Assembly (NCBI RefSeq): GCF_001425685.1 | Contig: NZ_LMCY01000015.1 | Span: forward strand, 307 to 64,306 | Direction: 5' to 3' | DNA: 64,000 nt | From: Massilia sp. Root335 | GTDB taxonomy: Bacteria > Pseudomonadota > Gammaproteobacteria > Burkholderiales > Burkholderiaceae_D | Part shown: piece by piece, positions 1 through 8,323 of the stretch | Position numbering within the stretch: the first letter of the stretch is position 1 | How the letters are laid out: each line of letters begins with the position of its first letter | Notes under the pieces: generated by a model | Databases searched by the model: none | Told to the model about the DNA's origin: nothing | The model's input: the letters and a program-made list of their open reading frames with translations, nothing else | Program-made: the position numbers and the translations under genes

Positions 1-96
1 TTCGTTTTTGCAAAGCTTCGGACATTGGCACAGCTTCCATGGTGGGTTGGAGGGATGAAACACTCATTATCGTAAAGAACGGCTATACTGTCCAAT

Positions 97-120
97 ATAT
101 GGATCGTTTTGAATCCATAT
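97..120. promoter_or_regulatory. 8-bp inverted repeat upstream of lysR
   Basis: ATATGGAT (97-104) and ATCCATAT (113-120) are perfect inverted repeats separated by 8 bp. The element ends 17 bp before the LysR start codon. LysR-family regulators commonly bind interrupted dyads near their own promoter, so an autoregulatory operator is plausible. No footprint-like consensus beyond the dyad is visible. Confidence 0.4.
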
Positions 121-137
121 CTAAAACAGATACCGGC

Positions 138-1079
138 ATGGAACTACGACACCTGCGTTATTTCATCGCGGTCGCGGAGGAAGGCAACGTCACCCGGGCG
201 GCCGAGCGGCTCGGGATCGGCCAGCCGCCGCTGAGCCAGCAGATCATCGCGCTCGAGCGCGAACTCGACGTGCAGCTGTTTCACCGCACGGGCCACGGCG
301 TCGTGCCGACCGAAGCGGGCAAGACGCTGCTCATCGACGCCAAGCGCCTGTTGAACGACGCGCAGGACGCGTTCCTGAATGCGCAGCGCGCGGGGCGCGG
401 CGAGACCGGCCACCTGAACCTGGGACTGACCGCGTCCGCGACCTTCCACCCGATCGTCAGGTCGCTGATCCGCGCGTACCGCAGCGCCTATCCCGGCGTC
501 GGCCTCACGCTCACCGAGGACAGGTCGGCGCGACTGCTGGAATTGCTGGCCGACGGCAGGCTCGATCTGGCGCTGCTGCGCCCCGGCACGCATTCGTTCG
601 CGGGCGTCGCGCTGCACCAGATCGCCAGCGAACAGTTCAAGGCCGTGCTGCCGGTCGCGCACCCGCTGGCAAAGCGGCGCAGGATTCCGTTGTCGGCCCT
701 CGCCGGCGAACCGTTCATCCTGATCCCGCGGATCGCGAGCCCGATGCTGCACGATGAAGTCCTGTCGGCGTGCCGCCAGGCCGGATTCGAACCGCTGCTG
801 GGCCAGCAGGCGCCGCAGCTGTCGTCCGTGGTCAACCTCGTGTCCGCGGAGTTCGGCGTGTCGATCGTGCCGGCGTCGGTCGGCCAGATCCACGCGGAAG
901 GCGCGGTGTACGTCGACATCACCGACGCCAAGGCCGTCACGCAACTGGCGCTGGCCTCGCGCGAAGCGGATGCGTCGGCGAAGGTGAACAATTTTCTCGC
1001 ACTGGCGAAGCACACGAGCATGGCGGCCGCGCGCCGGGCTACCGAAGGACCGGCCGGAAAGAACACGGCGCCGCGCTGA
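138..1079 (+). CDS. LysR-family transcriptional regulator
   Basis: A 313-residue LysR-type regulator. The opening MELRHLRYF followed by a winged helix-turn-helix (about residues 1-60, with AAERLGIGQPPLSQQI as the recognition region) is characteristic of the BenM/CatM branch. A linker helix and an effector-binding domain with two lobes (about 90-300) follow. An in-frame GTG/ATG extension begins at position 39, but the family always starts with the MELRHLRYF-like stretch, so 138 is chosen. No strong Shine-Dalgarno is visible. The gene reads in the same direction as the GH28 operon, 153 bp downstream. LysR proteins usually control a divergent neighbour, which would lie left of the window, so control of the pectin genes is possible but not shown. 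The effector is unknown. Confidence 0.9.
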   Translation: MELRHLRYFIAVAEEGNVTRAAERLGIGQPPLSQQIIALERELDVQLFHRTGHGVVPTEAGKTLLIDAKRLLNDAQDAFLNAQRAGRGETGHLNLGLTASATFHPIVRSLIRAYRSAYPGVGLTLTEDRSARLLELLADGRLDLALLRPGTHSFAGVALHQIASEQFKAVLPVAHPLAKRRRIPLSALAGEPFILIPRIASPMLHDEVLSACRQAGFEPLLGQQAPQLSSVVNLVSAEFGVSIVPASVGQIHAEGAVYVDITDAKAVTQLALASREADASAKVNNFLALAKHTSMAAARRATEGPAGKNTAPR

Positions 1080-1232
1080 AGGCATGTGCGCGGGCTACGC
1101 CGCCACGCCAACCGATCACCTTCGTGAGCAAAACGGTTTTTTTGCGCCACCGCCGCAGAACGCGATTACACTGCGTTCACAATTTATTAAAGACCGCACG
1201 CGGACGTCCCAGTCCCGGCCAAGGAATCCACC

Positions 1233-2624
1233 ATGAAGCCAGCGCTCATCGCCGCCGCCCTCGCATTCGTGACCGCCCACGGCCTCGCGGCCGACTTCAA
1301 CGTCCGCGACTACGGCGGCAAGGGCGACGGGGTGACGCTGAACACCGGCGCGATCCAGCGCGCGATCGACGCGGCCGCGGCGCAGCACGGCACCGTCGTG
1401 TTCCCGGACGGGACCTACCTCACCGGCGCCATCTTCGTGAAATCCGGCGTGACGCTGAAGCTCGACAAGGGCGTCACCTTGCTGGGGTCGCGCAATCTCG
1501 ACGATTATCCCGTACTGCCGTCGCGGATCGCCGGCATCGAGATGCGCTGGCCGGCGGCGCTCGTCAATATCTACCGGCAGGCACACGCGGCGATCGTCGG
1601 CGCGGGCACGATCGATGGCGACGGCAAGGTGTTCTGGGAGCGCTACTGGGCGCTGCGCAAGGCCTACGAGCCGCGCGGCCTGCGCTGGGCCTCGGACTAC
1701 GACGCGGGCCGCCCGCGCCTCGTGCAGGTGTACGACTCTTCCGGCGTGAAGATCGGCGGCGGCCTGCAGTTGCGCCGCTCCGGCTTCTGGACGGTGCACG
1801 TCTGCTATTCGGACGACGTGACGGTGGACGGTGTCACGATCGACAACAACGAGGCAGGCCACGGGCCGTCCACCGACGGCATCGACATCGATTCCTCGCG
1901 CAAGGTGGTCGTGGCGAACGCCGACATCGCCGTCAACGACGATGCGCTGGTGCTGAAGGCGGGCCGCGACGCCGACGGCCTGCGCGTGAACCGGCCGACC
2001 GAGGACGTGGTGATCCACGACGTCAAGGTGCGCTATTCGAAGGGCGGCATCGTGTTCGGCAGCGAGACCTCGGGGGGCTTTCGCAACATCGAGGCGTACA
2101 ACCTGGCGTTCGACCAGAACACGCCGGTCGGCATCCTGTTCAAGTCGGCGCACACGCGCGGCGGCTGGGGCGAGGACATCCGCCTGCACGACATCACGAT
2201 GCATGGCACGCCGGTCGTCATGCGCGTCAACATGAACTGGAACCCGGCGTACAGCTACGCCAGCATTCCGCCCGACGTGAAGGATGTGCCGGCGCACTGG
2301 AAGGTGATGGCGACGCCGGTGCCGCCCGACAAAGGCATCGCGCGCTTCCACGACGTGAAGATCTGGAACGTCAAGGCGGCAGGCGCCAAGACCGCGTTCG
2401 AGATCGCCGCGTTCGCGCAGGCGCCGCTGCAGCGCTTCAGCTTCGACGGCATCGACATCGAAGCCGCGAGCGGCGGCTACATCCGCGACGCCCGCGACTG
2501 GCGCTTTTCCCGCACGACGCTACGCCTGCCCGCCGATGCGCCGGTGGCGCTGGGCCGCGACAGCCGCGTGGACGGCCTGCCGCCGGGTTCCTTTACCGTC
2601 GCCGCACAGGAGAAGCAGGGATGA
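1233..2624 (+). CDS. GH28 polygalacturonase-like protein, altered active site
   Basis: A 463-residue secreted right-handed beta-helix protein with a signal peptide at 1-19. The GH28 hallmark regions are recognisable in order: STDGID (213-218, usually NTDG), NDDAL (235-239, usually GDD), SKGG (269-272, where the family has G-H-G) and LFKS (302-305, where the family has RIK). The aspartates are kept, but the conserved His is replaced by Lys and the substrate-binding Arg-x-Lys is incomplete. This suggests a different substrate (for example rhamnogalacturonan or xylogalacturonan) or altered catalysis rather than simple endo-polygalacturonase activity. It is first in a three-gene operon and its stop codon overlaps the next start as ATGA. 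Family assignment is firm; activity is uncertain. Confidence 0.82.
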   Translation: MKPALIAAALAFVTAHGLAADFNVRDYGGKGDGVTLNTGAIQRAIDAAAAQHGTVVFPDGTYLTGAIFVKSGVTLKLDKGVTLLGSRNLDDYPVLPSRIAGIEMRWPAALVNIYRQAHAAIVGAGTIDGDGKVFWERYWALRKAYEPRGLRWASDYDAGRPRLVQVYDSSGVKIGGGLQLRRSGFWTVHVCYSDDVTVDGVTIDNNEAGHGPSTDGIDIDSSRKVVVANADIAVNDDALVLKAGRDADGLRVNRPTEDVVIHDVKVRYSKGGIVFGSETSGGFRNIEAYNLAFDQNTPVGILFKSAHTRGGWGEDIRLHDITMHGTPVVMRVNMNWNPAYSYASIPPDVKDVPAHWKVMATPVPPDKGIARFHDVKIWNVKAAGAKTAFEIAAFAQAPLQRFSFDGIDIEAASGGYIRDARDWRFSRTTLRLPADAPVALGRDSRVDGLPPGSFTVAAQEKQG

Positions 2625-4765
2625 TCCGGTCCATCAACAAGGCCGCCGCCATGGCTCTGCTGCTTGCGCTGGCCGATGCGCACGCCGCGTCGGTGTCGGC
2701 GTCTGCCCCGATCGACCGCCGCGCCCTCGTCGAACGCCACGATCCGCACCTCACGGCGATCGACCCGATGGCGCCGCTCAGCGTGGGCAACGGCCGCTTC
2801 GCGTTCACGGCCGACGTGACGGGCCTGCAATCGCTGCCGGACCTGTACCACGACAAGGGCACGCCGACCGAGACCCAGGCGCGCTGGTCCTGGCACGAGG
2901 ACCCGAACCCGCACGGCTACAAGCTGGCCGATGCGAACCGCGACTACACGGCCTGGGGCCGTACCGTCGGCTACCCGACCAACACGAAAACTGCGGCCGG
3001 CCAGTGGCTGCGCGAGAACCCGCACCTGCAACCGCTGCCGCAGATCGGCTTCGTGCTCGCGGGCGCCGGCGCGCGCAAGCTGACCGCCGCCGACGTGACC
3101 GGCGTCGACCAGCGCCTCGACATGTGGCGCGGCCGCCTGGACAGCCGCGTGCGGCTGCTGGGCCAGCCCGTGAGCGTCAGCAGCGCCGTCGATCCGGACA
3201 GCGATACGCTCGCGCTGCGCATCCGGTCGCCGCTGCTGGCCAGCGGCCGCATCGCGGTGCGCATCGCCCTGCCCTATGGCTACACGATGGCCGACCACCA
3301 CAACCCGCCGCTCGACTGGTCGCACCCGGACGGGCATCGCACCCGGGTGCTGGCGCAGACCGACCGCACGCTGGTGCTCGAACACGTGCGCGACGCCGCG
3401 CGCTACGCGCTGACGCTGGCGAGCGGCACGCCGTTGACGATCGCGCATCCCGGCGCCCACGTGTTCGAGATCGCGCCCAGGTCGGGCGACACGCTGGAGC
3501 TGACGATCTCCTTCGCGCGGGAGGGCCGCCCGGCCGCGCACGAGGCGGCCGCCGTCGTCCAGGCCAGCGGGGCGTACTGGGAGCGCTTCTGGCGCAGCGG
3601 CGCGGCGGTCGATTTCAGCGGCAGCACCGACCCGCGCGCGGCGGAACTGGAACGCCGCGTCGTGCTGTCGCAATACCTGACGGCGATCCAGCTGGGCGAC
3701 ACGACGCCCGCGTCGGAAAGCGGGCTGACGACGTCCACCTGGTACGGCAAGCACCATACCGAGATGGTGTGGTGGCACACGGCCCACTTCGCGCTGTGGG
3801 GCCGGCCCGAATTCACGGCGCGCACGCTGGACTGGTTCCGGCGCACGCTCCCGCAGGCCCGCGCCGTCGCGCAGGAGCGCGGCCTGCAAGGGGCGCGCTG
3901 GATGAAGATGACGGGCCCCGAAGGCCGCGAAAGCCCGGGCGGCAATCCGCTGATCGTGTGGAACCAGCCCCATTCCATCCACCTGGCCGAGCTGCTGTAC
4001 CGCGACAATCCGACGCGCGCGACGCTGGAGCGCTACCGCGACCTCGTGTTCGAGACGGCGCAGTGCATGGCGTCGATGCTGCACTGGGACGCCGCCAACA
4101 AGCGCTGGGTGCTCGGGCCGCCGCTGTGGATCGCGCAGGAGATCTACGACCAGCGCACCAGCATGAATCCGACGTATGAACTGAGCTACTGGGCGCGCGG
4201 CCTGGAGATCGCGCAGGAATGGCGCGAGCGCCTCGGCCTGGCGCGCGATCCGGACTGGGAAAACAAGCGCACGCACTTGTCCGCGCTGCCGCAGAAGGAC
4301 GGCAAGTACGTGGCGCTGGAATCGCATCCCGACACCTGGGACAACGTCGACAGCCGCCACGACCACCCGTCCTTCCTGATGGCGCTGGGCCAGTTGCCGG
4401 GCGACGGCGTCGACCGCGAAACGATGCGCCGCACGCTGCACGCGGTGCTCGCGAGCTGGGACTGGAAGACCAAGATCTGGGGCTGGGACTACCCGATGAT
4501 CGCGATGACGGCGGCGCGGCTGGGCGAGCCGGAAGCGGCGGTCGGCGTGCTGCTCAAGTCGGACGGCCCGAACAACGGCTATACGCAGGCGGGCCACAAT
4601 CCGAACACGAAACTGCCGGTCTACCTGCCCGGCAACGGCGCGCTGCTGGCCGCCGTGGCGATGATGGCGGGCGGCTGGGACGGCGCGCCGGCGCATCCGG
4701 CGCCGGGCTTCCCCACCGACGGCAGCTGGGTCGTGCGGGCCGAAGGCTTCAAGCCGCTGCCATGA
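2621..4765 (+). CDS. secreted six-hairpin glycosidase-like protein, unassigned
   Basis: A 714-residue protein with an N-terminal signal peptide (about 1-22). It starts at an ATG overlapping the upstream stop (ATGA) behind an AGGAG ribosome site, so it is translationally coupled to the GH28 gene. An N-terminal beta-rich half begins with PLSVGNGRFAF (about 48-58), as in many (alpha/alpha)6 glycosidases. The C-terminal half is helical and rich in Trp/His clusters such as WYGKHHTEM and VWWHTAHFALW, which resemble the catalytic barrel of clan GH-L/GH95-like enzymes. No established CAZy family could be assigned from sequence alone. Position between two GH28 genes argues for removing a pectin side-chain sugar. 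The glycosidase role is inference. Confidence 0.6.
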   Translation: MIRSINKAAAMALLLALADAHAASVSASAPIDRRALVERHDPHLTAIDPMAPLSVGNGRFAFTADVTGLQSLPDLYHDKGTPTETQARWSWHEDPNPHGYKLADANRDYTAWGRTVGYPTNTKTAAGQWLRENPHLQPLPQIGFVLAGAGARKLTAADVTGVDQRLDMWRGRLDSRVRLLGQPVSVSSAVDPDSDTLALRIRSPLLASGRIAVRIALPYGYTMADHHNPPLDWSHPDGHRTRVLAQTDRTLVLEHVRDAARYALTLASGTPLTIAHPGAHVFEIAPRSGDTLELTISFAREGRPAAHEAAAVVQASGAYWERFWRSGAAVDFSGSTDPRAAELERRVVLSQYLTAIQLGDTTPASESGLTTSTWYGKHHTEMVWWHTAHFALWGRPEFTARTLDWFRRTLPQARAVAQERGLQGARWMKMTGPEGRESPGGNPLIVWNQPHSIHLAELLYRDNPTRATLERYRDLVFETAQCMASMLHWDAANKRWVLGPPLWIAQEIYDQRTSMNPTYELSYWARGLEIAQEWRERLGLARDPDWENKRTHLSALPQKDGKYVALESHPDTWDNVDSRHDHPSFLMALGQLPGDGVDRETMRRTLHAVLASWDWKTKIWGWDYPMIAMTAARLGEPEAAVGVLLKSDGPNNGYTQAGHNPNTKLPVYLPGNGALLAAVAMMAGGWDGAPAHPAPGFPTDGSWVVRAEGFKPLP

Positions 4766-6504
4766 GACGCCGCCGCTTCCTGCATGGCGCGACGGCCGCC
4801 GGCGCGCTGCTGGCCTCCCGCGCCGCCGCGGCGGCCACGCCGGCGCCGGCGCCGGACGATCCGTGGCAGCGCGCGCAACGGATCGTCGAGCGCTGCATGC
4901 GTCCCCTCGTCTTCCCCGACCGCGATATTCCGATCACCGCGTTCGGCGCGAAGCCCTGCGCGCTGGTGCCGGCAACATCCGCCTGGCGCAGCAGGCGCAG
5001 AGACGTGCTGACGCCCGCGCCCGGCGCCGCCGACTGCTACCCGGCGATCGCCGCCGCCATCGCCGCGGCCGCCAAGGCGGGCGGCGGCCGCGTGCTGGTC
5101 CCGGCCGGCAGCTGGTACTGCAAGGGGCCGATCGTGCTGCGCTCGAACGTGCACGTGCACCTGGCGGCGAACGCGCAGATCTATTTCAGCGCCGACCCGG
5201 CCGACTACGCGAAGTACGGCGACATCGACTGCGGCCCGGCGGGCCGGCTGGTGCTGTCGCGCTGGCAGGGCAACGACCTCCTGAACTATTCGCCGCTGGT
5301 GTACGCCTTCAACCAGACCAATATCGCGCTGACGGGCGCGGACTGGACCAGCGTGTTGAACGGCCAGGCCGGCGTCGACGTGGGCGCCGGCACGGGTCCG
5401 TGGTGGGACTGGGTCGACCGCAAGGAAGGCCGGGTCAACGCGGCCACCGTGAATCCGCTGAACGCGCCGCTGGAGAAGGTCGCACCCTGGCTGACGGCGG
5501 ACCAGCGCGCGCTGGTCCAGGGCACGCATCCGCGCTGGAACGGCGATCCGCGCTACCTGCCCGCGCTGTCGGAAGCGGGCGTCCCGGTCGCGCGCCGCGT
5601 GTTCGGCATCGGCCATTACCTGCGGCCTTGCATGATCGAGCTGATAGGCTGCAGCGACGTCCTGCTGGACAACTACCAGGTGGTCGACGCGCCATTCTGG
5701 CAGCACCACCCGGTCGCGTGCCGCAACCTGCGCATCAGCCGGGTGAACATGGAAAGCCTGGGGCCGAACAACGACGGCTTCGATCCCGAGTCGTGCGATA
5801 CGGTGCTGGTCGACCGCTGTACCTTCAACACGGGCGACGACTGCATCGCGATCAAGTCCGGCAAGAACCGCGACACGCAATACGGCGCCACGCGCAACGT
5901 GGTCATCCAGGACAGCGTGATGAACAGCGGCCATGGCGGCATCACGCTCGGCAGCGAGATGGCGGGCGGGATCGAGCATGTGTACGCGCAGCGCATCGAG
6001 TTCCGCAACGCGCACTGGGCCACCGAGCCGCTCGGATCGGCGATCCGCCTGAAGGCCAACATGAACCGCGGCGGCTTCCTGCGCCACCTGTACGTGCGCG
6101 ACGTGACCGTGCCGAACGGCGTCGACGCGCGCCCGCGCCCGGGCATCGCCACCGGCGGCGGCGCCATCGTCACCATCGACTGCGACTACGCGGCCGGCGA
6201 CGACGCCGTGCGCACGCGCCCGACCGCCGTGTCGGACATCCACATCGCCAACCTGCGCGCGGGGAACGCGCCGATGGCCGACGGCGCGTTCTCGTGCCGG
6301 CAAGCGGTGGTGATCCTCGGGCCGGTCGCGTCCAGCTTCAACGGACCGGCCGGCACGCCCATCCCGCCGGTGTCGAACGTGACGCTCACCGATTGCGACT
6401 TCGGCACGCCGCGCAACGGCAAGGAACCCATCTACCTCCACAACGTCCGCGACGTCGTGCTGACCCGGGTGACGATCGCCGGCAAGCTTGTCGACAGCCC
6501 CTGA
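4762..6504 (+). CDS. GH28 exo-polygalacturonase-like enzyme
   Basis: A 580-residue protein with a twin-arginine-like leader (RRRRFL then a hydrophobic Ala-rich stretch, about residues 2-25), so export is probably folded through Tat. All four GH28 signatures are intact: NNDG (336-339), GDD (358-360), SGHG with the conserved His391, and IRLK (428-431). The family hydrolyses alpha-1,4-galacturonic acid bonds by inversion using the three aspartates. The roughly 150-residue insertion before the catalytic core and the length above the usual 400-450 residues resemble bacterial exo-acting members. The start overlaps the previous stop (ATGA at 4762), giving a coupled three-gene operon. An ECF-type promoter for the sigma gene lies just after its stop codon. 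Confidence 0.87.
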   Translation: MRRRRFLHGATAAGALLASRAAAAATPAPAPDDPWQRAQRIVERCMRPLVFPDRDIPITAFGAKPCALVPATSAWRSRRRDVLTPAPGAADCYPAIAAAIAAAAKAGGGRVLVPAGSWYCKGPIVLRSNVHVHLAANAQIYFSADPADYAKYGDIDCGPAGRLVLSRWQGNDLLNYSPLVYAFNQTNIALTGADWTSVLNGQAGVDVGAGTGPWWDWVDRKEGRVNAATVNPLNAPLEKVAPWLTADQRALVQGTHPRWNGDPRYLPALSEAGVPVARRVFGIGHYLRPCMIELIGCSDVLLDNYQVVDAPFWQHHPVACRNLRISRVNMESLGPNNDGFDPESCDTVLVDRCTFNTGDDCIAIKSGKNRDTQYGATRNVVIQDSVMNSGHGGITLGSEMAGGIEHVYAQRIEFRNAHWATEPLGSAIRLKANMNRGGFLRHLYVRDVTVPNGVDARPRPGIATGGGAIVTIDCDYAAGDDAVRTRPTAVSDIHIANLRAGNAPMADGAFSCRQAVVILGPVASSFNGPAGTPIPPVSNVTLTDCDFGTPRNGKEPIYLHNVRDVVLTRVTIAGKLVDSP

Positions 6505-6515
6505 AAAAATCTTGA

Positions 6516-6537
6516 GGAAATGTTCATGGCGTTCGTC
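6516..6537 (+). promoter_or_regulatory. ECF-sigma promoter-like element before sigma gene
   Basis: GGAAA at 6516-6520, 13 bp, then CGTC at 6534-6537, about 20 bp before the sigma-factor start. Exactly the same element and spacing occur before TBDR 8324 and the second sigma gene, with a GGATT variant before TBDR 32093. GGAA -35 and CGTC -10 elements are typical of ECF sigma factors, so autoregulation of this module is inferred. Confidence 0.6.
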
Positions 6538-6557
6538 TTAACAGATAGGGACCACGG

Positions 6558-7157
6558 ATGAGCAACCGCATGGATAACGAAGTCATTGACTGGCTGACAA
6601 TAAACTTTCTGCCGCACGAGGCGGAACTGCGCGGCATGCTGCGCCGCGTCTGCGTCAACGCCGCCGAAATCGACGACGTGATCCAGGAGACCTGCTACCG
6701 GATCCTCGTCATGCCGGACCTCGGCCATGTCCTCAACCCGAAGGCTTTCGTCTTCCGCACGGCGAAGAACATCGTGCTCGACCGCATCCGGCGCGATGCG
6801 GTCGTCAGCATCGAAACGATGGCCAACCTGGAGGAACTGGACGTCGCGGATACCGCGCCGTCGCCGGAGCGCGTGGTGTTCGCGCGCGAGGAATTGAAAT
6901 GGGTGTTCGGCCTGATCGGCAATTTGCCGGACCGGTGCAAATCGGTATTCCGCGCACGCCGCGTGCACGGCATGTCGCAGAACGAGACGGCGGAAACGCT
7001 GGGCCTGACCGACAGCGTCGTCGAACATGAAATGATGCGCGGGATGCGGCTGATGTCGGAAATGATTTCCAGGCACGGCATGGCGCGGGCCGACGGCGAA
7101 CGCCCGGCCGCGGCACCCAAACGTGCGGTAAAGACGAGCAATGTCAGAGATCGATAA
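6558..7157 (+). CDS. FecI-like ECF RNA polymerase sigma factor
   Basis: A 199-residue sigma-70 family ECF factor. Region 2 covers about residues 15-85 (EIDDVIQETCYRI, then FRTAKNIVLDRIRRD) and region 4 covers about 110-165 with the helix-turn-helix MSQNETAETLGL. Together with the adjacent FecR and STN receptor it forms a FecI/FecR/FecA-type surface signalling unit, in which substrate binding at the receptor releases the sigma factor to transcribe the receptor operon. The alternative start at 6570 aligns better with the paralogue at 33770, but AGGGA sits at good distance from 6558. It overlaps fecR by 17 bp. A promoter-like element lies 20 bp upstream. Confidence 0.9.
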   Translation: MSNRMDNEVIDWLTINFLPHEAELRGMLRRVCVNAAEIDDVIQETCYRILVMPDLGHVLNPKAFVFRTAKNIVLDRIRRDAVVSIETMANLEELDVADTAPSPERVVFAREELKWVFGLIGNLPDRCKSVFRARRVHGMSQNETAETLGLTDSVVEHEMMRGMRLMSEMISRHGMARADGERPAAAPKRAVKTSNVRDR

Positions 7158-8109
7158 CGAAGCCTTCGCATGGGTCGTGCGACAGCGCATGCGCGCATTG
7201 GACCGCGCGGACACGGCGGCATTCGACGCGTGGTACGCGGCGGATATCCGCCACCGGGGCGCGTACGCGCGGGCCCTGGCGATCGACAACGCGATGCATA
7301 TCGCGACCGGCAACCAGGTCGTTCCCGCTGCGGACAAGACGCGCGGCCGCGTAGGGTCCCGGCGGCGCAACCTGGTGCTCGGCGGCCTGGCCGCGAGCAT
7401 GGCGGCGGTGGCCGGCACGTTCGGTTATGCGGCGCTGCACCAGGGCACGGTCCTGAGCACGGCGAAAGGCGAATTCCGCCGCGTCCCGCTGCAGGACAAA
7501 TCGATCGCCAGCATCAACAGCGGCAGCCAGATCGAAGTTGCCTTTACCCGACACCAGCGCAGGATCAACCTGCGCAAAGGCGAAGCGTGGTTCGAAGTGG
7601 CCAAGGATAAATCGAAGCCGTTCATCGTCGCCGCCGGCGATGCCCTGATCCGCGCCGTCGGCACGGCGTTTTCCGTCCGGCGGCTGGCGTCCGGGTCGGA
7701 GGTGCTGGTCACGGAAGGCACGGTCGAAGTCTGGAGCCGCGACGGCACGGCGGCGCGGCGCCTGGTCACGGCGGGCGAACACGCCTTCCTGGCCCCGGAC
7801 GCCAAGGCGATTCCCGTGACGCGCCAGCCCGACGAGGTGAACCGCCGCCTCGCCTGGCGCGAAGGCAAACTGGTGCTCACGCGCCAGACGCTGGGCGAAG
7901 CGGTGGCCGATTTCAACCGCTACAGCCCGCGCACCATCGTCATCGTCGATCCCGCGCTGCAGGACAAACGCCTGATCGGCCAGTATCAGCTGGATGCGCC
8001 GGAATTGTTCGCGCGGGACGTCAGCCTGATCCTGGATGTGCCGGTCGAGATCACCACGGAAAGGATTCTTATCGGCCGCGCGCACGACGCCGGCCGGCGC
8101 GCCATCTGA
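7141..8109 (+). CDS. FecR-family anti-sigma/signal transducer
   Basis: A 322-residue inner-membrane regulator. The N-terminal cytoplasmic segment (about 1-75, FAWVVRQRM and FDAWYAADIRHRGAY motifs) binds sigma. A single transmembrane helix lies at about 77-98. The FecR domain (about 105-200, FRRVPLQDKSIASINSGS and GEAWFEVAKDKSKPF) and a C-terminal STN-like domain (about 230-312) are periplasmic and would contact the receptor STN domain. The start codon lies inside the sigma gene (17-bp overlap), which ties their expression. A strong hairpin terminator follows 36 bp after the stop, so the receptor is transcribed separately from its own promoter. Closely similar to the FecR at 32219-33202. Confidence 0.9.
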   Translation: MSEIDNEAFAWVVRQRMRALDRADTAAFDAWYAADIRHRGAYARALAIDNAMHIATGNQVVPAADKTRGRVGSRRRNLVLGGLAASMAAVAGTFGYAALHQGTVLSTAKGEFRRVPLQDKSIASINSGSQIEVAFTRHQRRINLRKGEAWFEVAKDKSKPFIVAAGDALIRAVGTAFSVRRLASGSEVLVTEGTVEVWSRDGTAARRLVTAGEHAFLAPDAKAIPVTRQPDEVNRRLAWREGKLVLTRQTLGEAVADFNRYSPRTIVIVDPALQDKRLIGQYQLDAPELFARDVSLILDVPVEITTERILIGRAHDAGRRAI

Positions 8110-8145
8110 TTGCGGGATTGCGCATCACCCTTCGGCTCCTCCACG

Positions 8146-8185
8146 GACCCGGCGTGCCGCAAGGCGCGCCGGGTCTGTTTCGTTT
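8146..8185 (+). terminator. rho-independent terminator after fecR
   Basis: A 13-bp GC-rich stem (8146-8158 with 8163-8175, one G-T wobble) closes a GCAA tetraloop. It is followed by the T-rich tract TGTTTCGTTT. It separates the sigma/FecR unit from the receptor operon. Confidence 0.75.
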
Positions 8186-8246
8186 GCATCCATCGAGGCT
8201 CCGCTCATGTTGTTGAGCGAATGAATCCGGCACGCGGCACGTCCGA

Positions 8247-8268
8247 GGAAACCGGAGCGCCGTCCGTC
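8247..8268 (+). promoter_or_regulatory. ECF-sigma promoter-like element before STN receptor
   Basis: GGAAA (8247-8251), 13 bp, CGTC (8265-8268), 55 bp before the receptor start and just after the terminator. Element and spacing are identical to those before both sigma genes, so it is the expected target of the neighbouring sigma factor. Confidence 0.6.
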
Positions 8269-8323
8269 TTTACTTGTAACGGGGCAGCATAGTTCCGCAT
8301 CCAGGTGAAGCCAGGAGAGAGAC

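Noticed and set aside
1080..1232. Terminator after lysR based on the T7 run near 1137
   Set aside because: Only a 4-bp TCAC-CTTC-GTGA stem is convincing and it is separated from the T run, so it was not listed.
770..2620. Long in-frame extension upstream of the 714-residue protein
   Set aside because: It overlaps the LysR and GH28 genes in another frame and has Arg/Ala/Pro-rich noise. The ATGA overlap with a ribosome site and signal peptide at 2621 marks the true start.
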